This document shows positions 25,887 to 33,486 of a DNA stretch of 64,000 nt, piece after piece. The first letter of the stretch is position 1; every line of letters begins with the position of its first letter. A program made the translations under genes and the position numbers. Source of the stretch: Reyranella sp. CPCC 100927 (GTDB lineage: Bacteria; Pseudomonadota; Alphaproteobacteria; Reyranellales; Reyranellaceae); NCBI RefSeq assembly GCF_007859315.1, contig NZ_VOHA01000002.1:248001-312000 (forward strand), given 5' to 3'. The notes under the pieces are model-generated. The model saw only the letters and a list, made by a program, of their open reading frames with translations, was not told where the DNA came from and searched no databases.

Positions 25887-26918
25887 ATGAAACTCCTCAT
25901 CCATGCCAGCGGCTACACCGTGGTCCCGCCGTGGGCCAACGATCGACAGGAAATCAGCTGCACGCTCGACACGAAATGCGGCGGCATCGCCAACTGTCAC
26001 TGGTCGCCCGCCAATCGCGATTTCGCCGCGGCGGGCGTCCGATCGGGCGGCAGTACCGGCGCCGGCACCGTCAAGGAGCTGCTGGACGTCATCGCCAAGC
26101 AGGCGGTCGAGTCGATCGAGGAACTGCGCATCCTGGGCCACGCCAACGACAAGGTGTTTTCGCTGGCCGGCGACGTGAAACGCGACGACGTCTACTTCTC
26201 AAACGACCAGGCGTGGATCGGGCCCTTCCCGGCCTTCGAGAGCGCCATCCCACAGTTCAAGGAGCTGCAGGACCGTTTCACCGCCGACGCCAAGATCATA
26301 CTGATGGGCTGCAACGCCGGCAGCGGCAACACAGACGTCATGAAGGTGGTCAGCCACGCCTTCCTGCGGACGGTCCAGGGTTTCAAGAACAAGATCCATT
26401 TCAATTTCGAATGGGGTCCCACGGGTGCCACGGTTCGTGACCGCGGCGGGCAGCCCATCTGTACCGGCATGGCGCCGAATTCCAGCATCCTGCTTCGCGG
26501 CCGCATGGCCTATGTCACCGTGAACCTCAACGATCCGCTGGCCGATACCTCCGACAAGCCGCCGCCGATCACCGCGTTCACGACCAATGCGTGGAACCTG
26601 CAGCCTGATTCGTCCAACAACGAAGGCGACATCTTCATTGCCGTCCGCCGCACCGACGCCGGATCGGCCGCCACCGAGCTGGCATGGCGGATCATGACGG
26701 AATTCTTTCCCGGGCACGCATGGGTGGCCGGCACCGGCATCAACGACAAGTCACCGGGCCTGACGGTCATCAAGGACGGCACGAAGATGATGATCGACAT
26801 CAAGCCGGCATGGGGCAAGACCACGACACCCGCGACCCTGAAGAAACGCGTGGCCGAGATGCGGCAGGCCCTGGAATTGGTCAAGAACCAGAAAACTGGA
26901 TCAATCGCAATGACTTAA
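25887..26918 (+). CDS. protein with caspase-like His and Cys motifs (unassigned)
   Basis: A 343-residue protein without signal peptide. In the first half, strand-like ELRILGHAN puts a His at 85, and AKIILMGCNAGSGNTD puts a Cys at 142. A hydrophobic strand ending in His, then about 57 residues later a strand ending in Cys with a small residue after it, is the layout of clan CD peptidase folds (caspase, CHAT, DUF4347). I infer a caspase-like fold; catalysis is not shown. The second half (from about residue 230, with HAWVAGTGIND) looks like a separate domain of unknown type. The ATG at 25887 is preceded by AGGATACCGACCC, a weak site. No partner gene is adjacent except the upstream palindrome. 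Confidence 0.6.
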   Translation: MKLLIHASGYTVVPPWANDRQEISCTLDTKCGGIANCHWSPANRDFAAAGVRSGGSTGAGTVKELLDVIAKQAVESIEELRILGHANDKVFSLAGDVKRDDVYFSNDQAWIGPFPAFESAIPQFKELQDRFTADAKIILMGCNAGSGNTDVMKVVSHAFLRTVQGFKNKIHFNFEWGPTGATVRDRGGQPICTGMAPNSSILLRGRMAYVTVNLNDPLADTSDKPPPITAFTTNAWNLQPDSSNNEGDIFIAVRRTDAGSAATELAWRIMTEFFPGHAWVAGTGINDKSPGLTVIKDGTKMMIDIKPAWGKTTTPATLKKRVAEMRQALELVKNQKTGSIAMT

Positions 26919-26943
26919 CCGGTCATTCTCAAGTCATAACAAA

Positions 26944-26988
26944 AGATCGGCGGCGGAGGGAGAGCCTCCGCCGCCGATCTGATTCTGC
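26944..26988 (-). terminator. intrinsic terminator for rpmJ, possibly bidirectional
   Basis: AGATCGGCGGCGGAGG and CCTCCGCCGCCGATCT form a perfect 16-bp stem with a five-base loop (26944-26980). Read on the minus strand the stem is followed by TTTTGTTAT, so it terminates rpmJ. The convergent upstream gene ends at 26918 and may also stop here. Confidence 0.8.
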
Positions 26989-27012
26989 CCGGTGGCCGAC
27001 TGTCGGCCGGCC

Positions 27013-27138
27013 TCAGCCGGCGCGGGCCTTGAAGCGCGGGTTGGTCTTGTTGATGACGTAGACCCGGCCCTTGCGGCGCACGACGCGGCAGGCCTTGTGC
27101 CGGGACTTGATGGTCTTGAGCGACGAGCGGATCTTCAT
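27013..27138 (-). CDS. rpmJ: 50S ribosomal protein L36 (bL36)
   Basis: A 41-residue basic protein beginning [20 protein letters not shown] and ending RFKARAG. This is the L36 pattern in the longer, type-B-like form common in alphaproteobacteria ([30 protein letters not shown]). Most zinc-binding cysteines of the canonical form are absent apart from one Cys, as usual for the zinc-free variant. The upstream GGAAAC could serve as the ribosome site. The gene is solitary, with a strong terminator downstream. Confidence 0.93.
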   Translation of the reverse strand: MKIRSSLKTIKSRHKACRVVRRKGRVYVINKTNPRFKARAG

Positions 27139-27234
27139 GGCCAGGTTTCCAAACAAAAACCCCGGCGGGAGCCGGGGAAATCCGAAGCGGCGCGGAACAT
27201 AGTGACCACCCCCCGGCGTGTCAACCCTGAGGGC

Positions 27235-27421
27235 TTCCTCCTCCCCAGCTATGCTGGGGAGGTGCCCCGATACGACGTTTCGATGCCAAGCATCGAAACG
27301 TCGGTGGGCGGAGGGGAGCCGACGTGGTCTTCATTACCCCAGCCACGTGGGCTCCCCCTCCGGCCTTCGGCCACCTCCCCCAGCAAAGCTGGGGGAGGGA
27401 ATTTTGCGTTTGAACGCAATT
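27235..27421. repeat. chain of hairpins between rpmJ and pqqA
   Basis: At least four strong inverted repeats occur in about 185 bases: CTCCCCAGC-TAT-GCTGGGGAG (27241-27261), ACGTTTCGATG-CCAAG-CATCGAAACGT (27275-27301), CTCCCCCAGC-AAA-GCTGGGGGAG (27375-27397) and TTGCGTT-TG-AACGCAA near 27403-27420, plus a weaker GAGCC/GGCTC arm pair spanning 27315-27352. No convincing gene is present. It looks like a mosaic of mobile palindromic repeats; an RNA role in the pqq leader is possible. Confidence 0.6.
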
Positions 27422-27512
27422 CTTTAGGCGCCACTTACCCACCGATTGAACTGGGCACGGCATTGCGCCATAGTTGGCTGTTCATGCCATGAGCCGCGGG
27501 AGGAGAAAAGCC

Positions 27513-27596
27513 ATGCGCAAGTCTTGGAAGAAGCCGCAGGTCATCGAATTGGCCGTCGGCCTTGAGATCAACAGCTACGCCTGTCCCGAACTCTAA
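27513..27596 (+). CDS. pqqA: coenzyme PQQ precursor peptide PqqA
   Basis: A 27-residue peptide, MRKSWKKPQVIELAVGLEIN followed by SYACPEL. The Glu 18 and Tyr 22 in EINSY are the residues joined by PqqE to make the PQQ skeleton, spaced E-x3-Y as in all PqqA peptides. The start follows GGGAGGAG. A cysteine after the Tyr is a normal variant. It leads the pqqABCDE set, with 21 bases before pqqB. The gene is too short to be found by length-filtered gene calling. Confidence 0.95.
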   Translation: MRKSWKKPQVIELAVGLEINSYACPEL

Positions 27597-27617
27597 GACA
27601 GAGTCGGATGGCACCCG

Positions 27618-28526
27618 TTGAAAGTCCGGGTGCTTGGCTCCGCAGCCGGCGGCGGCTTCCCGCAATGGAACTGCCGCTGCCCGGTCTGCGCGTTAGCCTG
27701 GAACGGTGATCCGCGCGTTACGCCCCGCACCCAATCGTCGGTGGCGATTTCAGCCGATGGCGATCACTGGTTCCTGCTCAACGCCTCTCCTGATCTGAAG
27801 CAGCAGATTCTCGCCAACCCGCCGGTGCAGCCGCGCGGACAGGGCCGTCACAGCCCGATTGCGGGCGCCGTGATGACCAACGCCGACGTCGATCACGTCG
27901 GCGGCTTGCTGTCGTTGCGCGAGCGCCAGCGCCTGGTGCTGTACGGCACCGAGCGCGTGCTGGCGACCCTGGCCGCCAACCCGATCTTCACCGTGCTGGA
28001 TGAAAGCATGGTCGAGCGGCGCAGCATGACGCTCGACCAACCGACCGCGTTGCAGCTGCCCGGCGGCCATCCGTCTGGCCTGACCATCGAAGCCTTCGCG
28101 GTGCCCGGCAAGCAGGCGCTGTGGCTGGAGGACCAACCCGGCAGCCGCGAGGACACGATCGGCCTGCTGCTGCGCGACACGGACGGTGCGATGCTGGCCT
28201 ACGTCCCGGCGTGCGCCGCGATCACCGAGGCGGTACGCCGGCGTGTCGCCGGCGCGGCGCTGCTGCTGTTCGACGGCACGCTGTGGCGGGACGACGAGAT
28301 GATCGCATCCGGCGTCGGCAGCAAGACCGGCGCCCGCATGGGCCATGTCAGCATCGGCGGCGACAATGGCGCATTGGCGGGTTGGCAAGGCGCCGATGTC
28401 GGGCGCAAGATCTTCATCCACATCAACAACACCAACCCGGTGCTGATCGACGGCTCCCCCGAACGCAACGCGGTGATCGCGGCCGGTTGGGGAATCGCCG
28501 AGGACGGCCAGGAGTTCACGCTGTGA
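27618..28526 (+). CDS. pqqB: coenzyme PQQ biosynthesis protein PqqB
   Basis: A 302-residue MBL-fold protein. It starts MKVRVLGSAAGGGFPQWNC from a TTG codon, which I accept because the PqqB family begins exactly there and no ATG is in frame nearby. TNADVDHVGGLLSLR carries the metal-like DxDH motif; GHVSIGGDNG and IFIHINNTNP follow the family. PqqB is thought to act as a hydroxylase on the PQQ precursor. The TGA overlaps the GTG start of pqqC (GTGA), so the pair is translationally coupled. Confidence 0.95.
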   Translation: MKVRVLGSAAGGGFPQWNCRCPVCALAWNGDPRVTPRTQSSVAISADGDHWFLLNASPDLKQQILANPPVQPRGQGRHSPIAGAVMTNADVDHVGGLLSLRERQRLVLYGTERVLATLAANPIFTVLDESMVERRSMTLDQPTALQLPGGHPSGLTIEAFAVPGKQALWLEDQPGSREDTIGLLLRDTDGAMLAYVPACAAITEAVRRRVAGAALLLFDGTLWRDDEMIASGVGSKTGARMGHVSIGGDNGALAGWQGADVGRKIFIHINNTNPVLIDGSPERNAVIAAGWGIAEDGQEFTL

Positions 28527-29260
28527 CCGCGCCCCTGCTTTCCGCCGCCGAATTCGAGGCCGCGCTGCGCGCCATCGGCGCCGAGCGCTATCACAACCTG
28601 CACCCCTTCCATCGCAAACTGCACAACGGCGAGCTCACCAAGGCGCAGGTCCAGGCCTGGGCGTTGAATCGCTACTACTACCAGGCCTGCATTCCGCTGA
28701 AGGACGCCGCCCTCATCGCGCGGGCCGACGATCCGGCACTGCGCCGCGAGTGGCGCGCGCGCCTGGTCGATCACGATGGCGAGGTCGAGGGTGACGGCGG
28801 CATCGCGCGCTGGCTGAAGCTCACCGAGGGACTGGGACTCGATCCCACCTACGTCGCGTCGACCAAGGGCATCCTGCCGGGCACACGGTTTGCCGTGGAA
28901 GCGTACGTGCATTTCGTCGCCGAGCGCTCGCTGCTCGAGGCGGTGGCATCGTGCCTGACCGAGCTGTTCTCGCCCACCATCATCCAGGAACGCGTGAGCG
29001 GCATGCTGGCGAACTATCCGTTCGTCAGCCGCCAGACGCTGGCCTATTTCGACAAGCGCCTGACTCAGGCGCCGCGTGATTCCGATTTCGCGCTGGCCTA
29101 CGTGATCGAGAAGGCGCGCAACCGCGAAGAACAGGAACTGGTGCTCGAGGCGTTGCGCTTCAAATGCGGCGTGCTGTGGTCGCAGCTCGATGCGCTCTAC
29201 TACGCCTATGTCGCGCCGGGCTACATCCCGCCCGGTGCCTTCGTGCCCGACGCGACATGA
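28523..29260 (+). CDS. pqqC: pyrroloquinoline-quinone synthase PqqC
   Basis: A 245-residue, all-alpha oxidase that catalyses the last step of PQQ synthesis (ring closure and eight-electron oxidation of AHQQ). Typical parts are LHNGELTKAQVQAWALNRYY near residue 35, IPLKDAALIAR, VAERSLLEAVASCLTELFSP and the C-terminal KCGVLWSQLDALYYAYV. The start is GTG at 28523, overlapping the pqqB stop. Its own stop overlaps the pqqD start (ATGA). Length fits the family. Confidence 0.95.
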   Translation: MTAPLLSAAEFEAALRAIGAERYHNLHPFHRKLHNGELTKAQVQAWALNRYYYQACIPLKDAALIARADDPALRREWRARLVDHDGEVEGDGGIARWLKLTEGLGLDPTYVASTKGILPGTRFAVEAYVHFVAERSLLEAVASCLTELFSPTIIQERVSGMLANYPFVSRQTLAYFDKRLTQAPRDSDFALAYVIEKARNREEQELVLEALRFKCGVLWSQLDALYYAYVAPGYIPPGAFVPDAT

Positions 29261-29547
29261 GCACGCCGCTGACCGCCGACAGCCGGCCGCGGCTGGTGGT
29301 GCATGCGCGGCTGCAGCATGACGCGGTGCGCGACCGCTGGGTGGTGCAGGCACCCGAGCGCCTGTTCGTGCTCGACGAGATCGCCTATGCTGTGGTGAGC
29401 CGTTGCGGCAATGGCTTGAGCGTGGCCGAGATCGCCGCCGCCCTGAGTGCCGAGTTCGACGCGCCCGTCGATGAAATCCTGGGCGATGTGCTGGCCCTGC
29501 TCCAGGACCTCGCCGACAAGGGAATCGTCCATGACCACCCTGCTTGA
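29257..29547 (+). CDS. pqqD: PQQ biosynthesis chaperone PqqD
   Basis: A 96-residue RRE-type peptide-binding protein that presents PqqA to PqqE. It has PRLVVHARLQHDAVRDRWVV, ERLFVLDEIAYAVV and the C-terminal LLQDLADKGIV, all in PqqD order. The ATG overlaps the pqqC stop by four bases. Its last 17 bases overlap pqqE, so it is separate from PqqE here, not fused. Confidence 0.95.
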   Translation: MSTPLTADSRPRLVVHARLQHDAVRDRWVVQAPERLFVLDEIAYAVVSRCGNGLSVAEIAAALSAEFDAPVDEILGDVLALLQDLADKGIVHDHPA

Positions 29548-30646
29548 GCCGCAGGTCGAGGTGAAGGTCGAGCCGCCGTTGGCGCTGCTGGCCGAGCTGA
29601 CGCATCGCTGCCCGCTGCGCTGTCCCTATTGCTCCAACCCTCAGGCGCTGGCGGGCCGCAGCGACGAGCTGCCGACCGAAGCCTGGCTTGACGTGCTGGC
29701 GCAGGCCGGGCGGCTGGGCATGCTGCAGGTCCACCTCTCCGGCGGCGAGCCGGCGGCACGGCGCGACCTCGAGGCACTGGTGCAGGGCGCGCGCGCAGCC
29801 GGGCTGTACACCAACCTGATCACGTCAGGCTTTCTGCTGGACCGCGACCGGCTGGAGCGGCTGAAGCAGGCGGGCCTCGATCACGTCCAGCTGAGCGTGC
29901 AGGACAGCGAAGCGACGGGCGCCGACCGCATCGCCGGCCTCGACGGCGCGCACGCACGCAAGCTCGCCATCGCGCCGGTCATCCGCGCCGCCGGCCTGCC
30001 GCTAACGCTGAACGTGGTGATCCATCGCCACAACATCGCGCGGGTACCGGATCTGATCGCACTGGCCGTGAGCCTGGATGCGGCGCGCATCGAGGTGGCG
30101 CACGCACAGTACTATGGCTGGGGGTTGGATAACCGCGGCGCCCTGATGCCGACGCGGGCTCAGCTCGAAACAGCGACGGCCCAGGTGAGCGAAGCGCGCG
30201 AACGGCTGAAGGGCCGCTTGGTGATCGACTACGTGCTGCCCGATTACTATGCGCGCCGGCCTAAGGCCTGCATGGGCGGCTGGGCGCGGCGCTTCATGGT
30301 GGTGGCGCCCGACGGGCAGATCCTGCCGTGCCACGCGGCGCCCACCATCCCCGACCTGCCATTCCCCAACGTGCGCGAGACGCGGCTGAACGAGGCCTGG
30401 TTCCGCGACCCCGCTTTCGCACGCTTCCGCGGTACCGACTGGATGCGTGAGCCGTGCCGCTCGTGCGATCGGCGCGAGATCGACTGGGGCGGCTGCCGCT
30501 GCCAGGCGCTGGCGCTGGCCGGTGCGGCCGACGCCGTCGACCCCGCCTGCGCGCTGTCGCCGCTGCACGAACAGCTGGTGGCGCTGGCCGAGCGCGAATC
30601 GGCAACCGACGCACCGGCATTTCGTTATCGCGGCAACAGCGTCTGA
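29531..30646 (+). CDS. pqqE: PQQ biosynthesis radical SAM protein PqqE
   Basis: A 371-residue radical SAM enzyme that forms the Glu-Tyr carbon-carbon bond in PqqA. The SAM cluster motif CPLRCPYC has Cys 27, 31 and 34. The following HLSGGEPAARRDL matches the GGEP motif. The C-terminal SPASM part has Cys residues in PKACMGGW, ILPCHAA, REPCRSCD and GGCRCQ. The start at 29531 lies inside the end of pqqD (17-base overlap). It closes the pqqABCDE set; pqqF is not seen nearby. Confidence 0.95.
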   Translation: MTTLLEPQVEVKVEPPLALLAELTHRCPLRCPYCSNPQALAGRSDELPTEAWLDVLAQAGRLGMLQVHLSGGEPAARRDLEALVQGARAAGLYTNLITSGFLLDRDRLERLKQAGLDHVQLSVQDSEATGADRIAGLDGAHARKLAIAPVIRAAGLPLTLNVVIHRHNIARVPDLIALAVSLDAARIEVAHAQYYGWGLDNRGALMPTRAQLETATAQVSEARERLKGRLVIDYVLPDYYARRPKACMGGWARRFMVVAPDGQILPCHAAPTIPDLPFPNVRETRLNEAWFRDPAFARFRGTDWMREPCRSCDRREIDWGGCRCQALALAGAADAVDPACALSPLHEQLVALAERESATDAPAFRYRGNSV

Positions 30647-30741
30647 CGCCGGTCGCACGGCAAGGCTCTTGCATACAATTCTCTCTCGCCGTGAGCGTGT
30701 TCAGGGCGACAAAATTTGTGCGCAATTTCCTGCCACCATCG

Positions 30742-30766
30742 GCTATCTAAATGGTTTTAAGATAGC
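30742..30766. promoter_or_regulatory. small inverted repeat before the PA14 gene
   Basis: GCTATCT (30742-30748) and AGATAGC (30760-30766) face each other across an 11-base AT-rich spacer, in the 149-base gap after pqqE. It could be an operator or a weak hairpin; there is no T-run that would mark a terminator. Confidence 0.3.
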
Positions 30767-30795
30767 AACCAACCATCAACGCCCCGGGAGGCAGC

Positions 30796-31371
30796 ATGCA
30801 CCGCCGTCACGCCATCATCGCGCTCTGTACCCTGCTCGCCGCGCCGCTGAGCGCCGCCGCGCAGACGCCGATTGCCGGCCTGAAGCCGGCCGACCCGCAG
30901 CCGACGGCCGACAAGCTGGCGGCCGGCCTGGCGGTCAACTACCACTTCGACTTCACCACCAACATCAGCAAGCTCAACGAAAACGGCAAGACCGTCGGTG
31001 CGCCGATCACCCACCTGGAATGGGACATGGGGTCGGGCAAGGTGCTGACCAGCGACAAGGACGATGGCGTGCAGGCGCACATCTTCGGCTTCATCCGCTT
31101 CCCGGCACCCGGCACCTATGTGTTCGAAGTGAACTCCAACGACGGCGTGCGGCTGGAGATCGGCGGCAAGAAGATCTGGGAAGATGGCGACGTGCACGCC
31201 GATCGCCTGTCGCCGGCGATCCCCGTGGCGGTGCCATCGGCCGGCCTCTATCCGATCAAGATCCTGTATTTCGAGCGGAAGAACACCGCGACACTGGAAG
31301 TGTTCTGGGCACTGCCCGGCGGCAAGCGTTCGTCGATCCCCGCCGATGCGATCGTGCATCTGAAGCGCTGA
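30796..31371 (+). CDS. secreted PA14-domain protein
   Basis: A 191-residue exported protein. Residues 1-22 are a Sec signal (RHAIIALCTLLAAPLSAAAQ). The rest is one PA14 beta-barrel: GFIRFPAPGTYVFEVNSNDG, VRLEIGGKKIWEDGD, then YPIKILYFERKNTATLEVFW. PA14 domains bind carbohydrates in adhesins and glycosidases; no enzyme domain is attached here, so it may be a small carbohydrate-binding or surface protein. The ATG follows CGGGAGG. It is downstream of pqqE but apparently separate, with its own gap. Confidence 0.85.
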   Translation: MHRRHAIIALCTLLAAPLSAAAQTPIAGLKPADPQPTADKLAAGLAVNYHFDFTTNISKLNENGKTVGAPITHLEWDMGSGKVLTSDKDDGVQAHIFGFIRFPAPGTYVFEVNSNDGVRLEIGGKKIWEDGDVHADRLSPAIPVAVPSAGLYPIKILYFERKNTATLEVFWALPGGKRSSIPADAIVHLKR

Positions 31372-31375
31372 TGGC

Positions 31376-31471
31376 CCCGGGAGCGCGGGCGTCTCGCCCG
31401 CTCATCTCCTGGCACCACACGCACAGACGAAAGCAGACTTGTGATGCGGGCGAGACGCCCGCGCTCCCAGG
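31376..31471. repeat. inverted pair of REP-like palindrome, family A
   Basis: GGGAGCGCGGGCGTCTCGCC at the left is mirrored by GGCGAGACGCCCGCGCTCCC at the right, with about 45 bases between. Each arm contains the uninterrupted GCGGGCG-TCT-CGCCCGC that the IS at 5483-7049 split. The right edge touches the TetR stop. Confidence 0.8.
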
Positions 31472-32194
31472 CTACTCCGCTGCAACCGCGTCGTTGGCGC
31501 GCGCGCGCGCCGCAAGCGGCGGTGCGCCGACGGTGCGTAACGCCATGTCGGCGTGCAGGTCGGCAACGTCCTCGGCGCGCCAGCCGTCGTGTGTCGAACT
31601 GAACCAGTAGGCAACGTCGGTGCACTGGTTGAGGATGGCCATGGCGACGATCTTGACGTCGTCGCGCTCCTTGCGCCGCAGCGCGCGGAACGTGCCGGCG
31701 GCATGTCCGCGCTCCAGGATGCGCATGATCATCTCGCGTACGCGTCGACGGCTGGCGCGGATTTCCTGCCGGCGCGGCGCATCGAGCCATTCCCACTCGC
31801 GGTTCGCCACCACCGCCTCGACCCGCTTGCGCGTGTGCCGCAGGGTGTAGGCGCGTACGAAGGCATGCAGCTGCGACACCGGCTCGTCACCGACGCCGGC
31901 CAACGCCGCAGCCAGCTCGCGCTCCAGTGCCACCTGCGTCGAGCGGATGATGGTGGCGAGCAGTTCTTCCTTCGACGAGAAATGGTTGTAGAGCGCGCCC
32001 TGCGTCAGGCCGCAGGCGTGCATGACGTCACGTACCGTCGTGACCTGGAAACCCTGGCGGGCAAACAGGTCGAACGCCGCTGCCTCGATGGCCTCGGCGG
32101 GCGGCGTATCACGTGTTTCAGTTAAGCGCACCGCCGTGCGGCGCGAGATCCGGCGTACCACGTCGCTTCCCCGTGCAGGGGCCGTCCCTCGCAT
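31472..32194 (-). CDS. TetR family transcriptional regulator
   Basis: A 240-residue regulator. The N-terminal HTH is IEAAAFDLFARQGFQVTTVR followed by VMHACGLTQGALYNHFSSKE, the standard TetR form. The C-terminal ligand domain includes FVRAYTLRHTRKRVEAVVAN and is like those of regulators of fatty-acid or acyl-CoA degradation. The gene lies 69 bases after the phosphotransferase on the same strand and likely controls it. The first 30 residues before the HTH are polar and the true start may be internal. Confidence 0.88.
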   Translation of the reverse strand: MRGTAPARGSDVVRRISRRTAVRLTETRDTPPAEAIEAAAFDLFARQGFQVTTVRDVMHACGLTQGALYNHFSSKEELLATIIRSTQVALERELAAALAGVGDEPVSQLHAFVRAYTLRHTRKRVEAVVANREWEWLDAPRRQEIRASRRRVREMIMRILERGHAAGTFRALRRKERDDVKIVAMAILNQCTDVAYWFSSTHDGWRAEDVADLHADMALRTVGAPPLAARARANDAVAAE

Positions 32195-32263
32195 GGTCGG
32201 CCGGCTGCCTTGTTTGCGCGCAGACTATCCGTTGTGGGGGTCAGGCGCAAACGATGGCAGAGG

Positions 32264-33331
32264 TCAGCGGGCTCCCAGTTTCTGGGCAATTGTCCAAGCC
32301 AACTCGGCGTTGGGGCGCACCAGCTTGCCCGATTCGCCGGCCAGCCGGTTGGCGGCCGTGCCGTCGAGCGAGCGGGCGTAGACACCCTGTCGGATGCAGG
32401 CCACCCGGAAGAGGTTATACGCCATGTAATATTCCCAGTTCGCCGGGATCGAGCGGCCGGTGCGTTCGCAGTACCAGCGCAACATCGCCTGTTCGTCCGG
32501 TACGCCCAGGGCGCCGAGGTCGATGTCGCCGATGCCGCCCTGCGCCTCGGGCACGCGGTACATCATGCAGAGGTACGATAATTCGGCCAGCGGATCGCCC
32601 AGGGTCGAGATCTCCCAGTCGATCACCGCCAGCACCCGCGGCTCGCTCTTGTGGAAGATCATGTTGTCCAGGCGGTAGTCACCGTGAACGATGGTGGTGT
32701 CGTCGGCCGGCGGCGCATTGGCCGGCAGCCAGTCCAGCAGCTTGTCCATGGCCGGGATGGCCTCGGTTTCCGACGCCTTGTACTGCTTGCCCCAGCGCGA
32801 GATCTGGCGCGCGACGTAGCTGCCGGGCCGACCGAAATCGGCCAGATCAAGCGCCTGCCAGTCAGCCTTGTGCAGGCGCGCCAAGGTGTCGACCTTGGCT
32901 TCATAGATGCGCGCGCGCATCGCCTGCGGCACATCCGGCAGCAGCGGATCCCACAGCACGCGGCCGTCGCAGAATTCCATGATGTAGAACGCCGTGCCCA
33001 CCACGCTGTCGTCCTCGCACAGCGCATAGGCGCGTGGCGTCGGCACGTCGGTGCGGTTGAGCGCGGCGATCACGCGGAACTCGCGATCGACGGCATGTGC
33101 CGACGGCAGCAGCTTGCCCGGCGGCTTGCGCCGCAGCACGTACTGGCGGCCGCCGCCGTCGATCAGTTTGTAGGTCGGATTGGACTGCCCGCCGCGGAAC
33201 TGCTCGACGGTGAGCGGCGCGGTGAAACCCTCGACCTGCGCAGCCATGTAGCGCTCGAGTGCAGCCGTGTCGAAACGGTGCCGGTCCTGTACTGCCATCG
33301 TGCCGACGAAGTCGGCGCCGCGCTTGGCCAT
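32264..33331 (-). CDS. phosphotransferase family protein (ACAD10/11-type kinase)
   Basis: A 355-residue aminoglycoside-phosphotransferase-like kinase. Residues ~38-70 hold the nucleotide loop (FRGGQSNPTYKLIDGGGRQ, VLRRKPPG). The catalytic motif is VHGDYRLDNMIF near residue 220 and the metal motif VIDWEISTLGDPLAEL near 245. Such kinases are commonly linked with acyl-CoA dehydrogenases and phosphorylate hydroxyacyl intermediates in 4-hydroxyacid catabolism, as in mammalian ACAD10/11. It precedes the TetR regulator on the same strand and diverges from the TctB/TctA-like hybrid. Confidence 0.88.
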   Translation of the reverse strand: MAKRGADFVGTMAVQDRHRFDTAALERYMAAQVEGFTAPLTVEQFRGGQSNPTYKLIDGGGRQYVLRRKPPGKLLPSAHAVDREFRVIAALNRTDVPTPRAYALCEDDSVVGTAFYIMEFCDGRVLWDPLLPDVPQAMRARIYEAKVDTLARLHKADWQALDLADFGRPGSYVARQISRWGKQYKASETEAIPAMDKLLDWLPANAPPADDTTIVHGDYRLDNMIFHKSEPRVLAVIDWEISTLGDPLAELSYLCMMYRVPEAQGGIGDIDLGALGVPDEQAMLRWYCERTGRSIPANWEYYMAYNLFRVACIRQGVYARSLDGTAANRLAGESGKLVRPNAELAWTIAQKLGAR

Positions 33332-33486
33332 CGTTGCTGTCCCTGGGTGAGCTTCAATCGGGGTAGAGTTTGCGTCGCCGCATCACCACATGCAATCATC
33401 CGCCGCGCGTCATTGGATAGCGGCACCAACGGAATCGGATCGCGGGGCGGAATGTCCGGCGACTCAATCGATCGACGGAGTGATGC

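Noticed and set aside
26944-26988. The rpmJ hairpin as a REP-type repeat
   Set aside because: It has a T-run on the minus strand directly after the stem and no second copy in the window, so a terminator fits better.
27218-27427. Short open frames across the hairpin chain
   Set aside because: The symmetry of inverted repeats produces open frames on both strands without ribosome sites.
30647-30795. The gap after pqqE as a pqqF gene or riboswitch
   Set aside because: Too short for a protease gene and no conserved aptamer-like structure can be read, only a 7-bp inverted repeat.
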